Source: JAZGER01 sp036480335 (lineage in GTDB: Bacteria; Pseudomonadota; Gammaproteobacteria; DSM-19610). Taken from it: 52,477 nt of DNA. The DNA lies in NCBI GenBank assembly GCA_036480335.1, contig JAZGGH010000066.1:1-52477 (forward strand), given 5' to 3'. Below are positions 52,452 through 52,477 of the stretch, in pieces. Within the stretch, counting starts at the first letter, position 1. The number at the start of each line of letters is the position of its first letter. The translations under genes and the position numbers were made by a program. A model generated the notes under the pieces. That model was not told where the DNA came from. It did no database searches and saw only the letters and a list, made by a program, of their open reading frames with translations.

Positions 52452-52477
52452 GTGATGTACCGCAAAGCAAGGTCACA

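Noticed and set aside
1..52477. tRNA genes, rRNA genes, riboswitches
   Set aside because: None of the usual cloverleaf, rRNA or aptamer core sequences was recognised on either strand by reading; a covariance-model scan would be decisive.

Overview
The window looks like the chromosome of a gammaproteobacterium. The main evidence is gene order: miaB-phoH-ybeY-corC-lnt, ndk-rlmN-pilW-rodZ-hisS-yfgM-bamB-der, and guaBA next to tadA and a divergent xseA are all gammaproteobacterial arrangements. Two PEP-CTERM proteins imply that an exosortase is encoded elsewhere. The exact genus cannot be read from the window.

Layout. Positions 1-126 are the end of an ISL3-like insertion sequence, which has cut the 3' end of a secreted ELWxxDGT-repeat gene (69-1535, minus). 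An LRAT-like gene and a frameshifted DUF2059 gene follow (1710-2792, plus). The operon miaB-phoH-ybeY-corC-lnt occupies 8118-2846 (minus), with the RNase P RNA gene upstream (8201-8547, minus). An accessory patch (8676-10523) holds a small ORF, a truncated Avd-like four-helix-bundle protein and a nucleotidyltransferase-fold protein with its own promoter and operator-like inverted repeat. Central carbon genes follow: pgi (minus), glgA and ppc (plus). Next come a BTAD-family regulator, a small conserved protein and two PEP-CTERM proteins (17278-19441). The purine and tRNA block tadA / guaA / guaB (minus) is interrupted by a glycosidase-like pseudogene (20381-21453). xseA and an M23 peptidase gene diverge from guaB.

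The second half starts with a 1316-residue ELWxxDGT-repeat protein (27327-31277). It is followed by two tandem XRE regulators and a two-gene minus-strand unit. That unit encodes a small Cys-containing protein and an unusual protein with an HTH-like N-terminus, a [2Fe-2S] ferredoxin domain and a reductase-like region whose cofactor motifs are degenerate. mlaA and the housekeeping run der-bamB-yfgM-hisS-rodZ-pilW-rlmN-ndk (35047-42693, minus) come next, without the usual ispG. The last 9 kb is accessory: a decayed AAA/DUF4143 ATPase gene beside a 43-bp near-perfect palindrome, then two closely related ELWxxDGT paralogs (44272-47955 and 49812-52451). Between the paralogs lie a PIN toxin-antitoxin pair, a transposase remnant and a truncated nucleotidyltransferase with its small partner.

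How it fits together. The notable theme is an expanded family of large secreted beta-propeller-like proteins: four ELWxxDGT genes in 52 kb. Three end in the same cassette of an SdrD-like domain, a two-cysteine Ig-like domain and an 85-90 residue terminal domain. The last two parts of that cassette also terminate the unrelated glycosidase-like pseudogene, so it behaves as a portable C-terminal unit. Two of the ELW genes have short tandem repeats upstream of their starts. IS insertion, 5' truncation and internal deletion show that the family is in rapid turnover.
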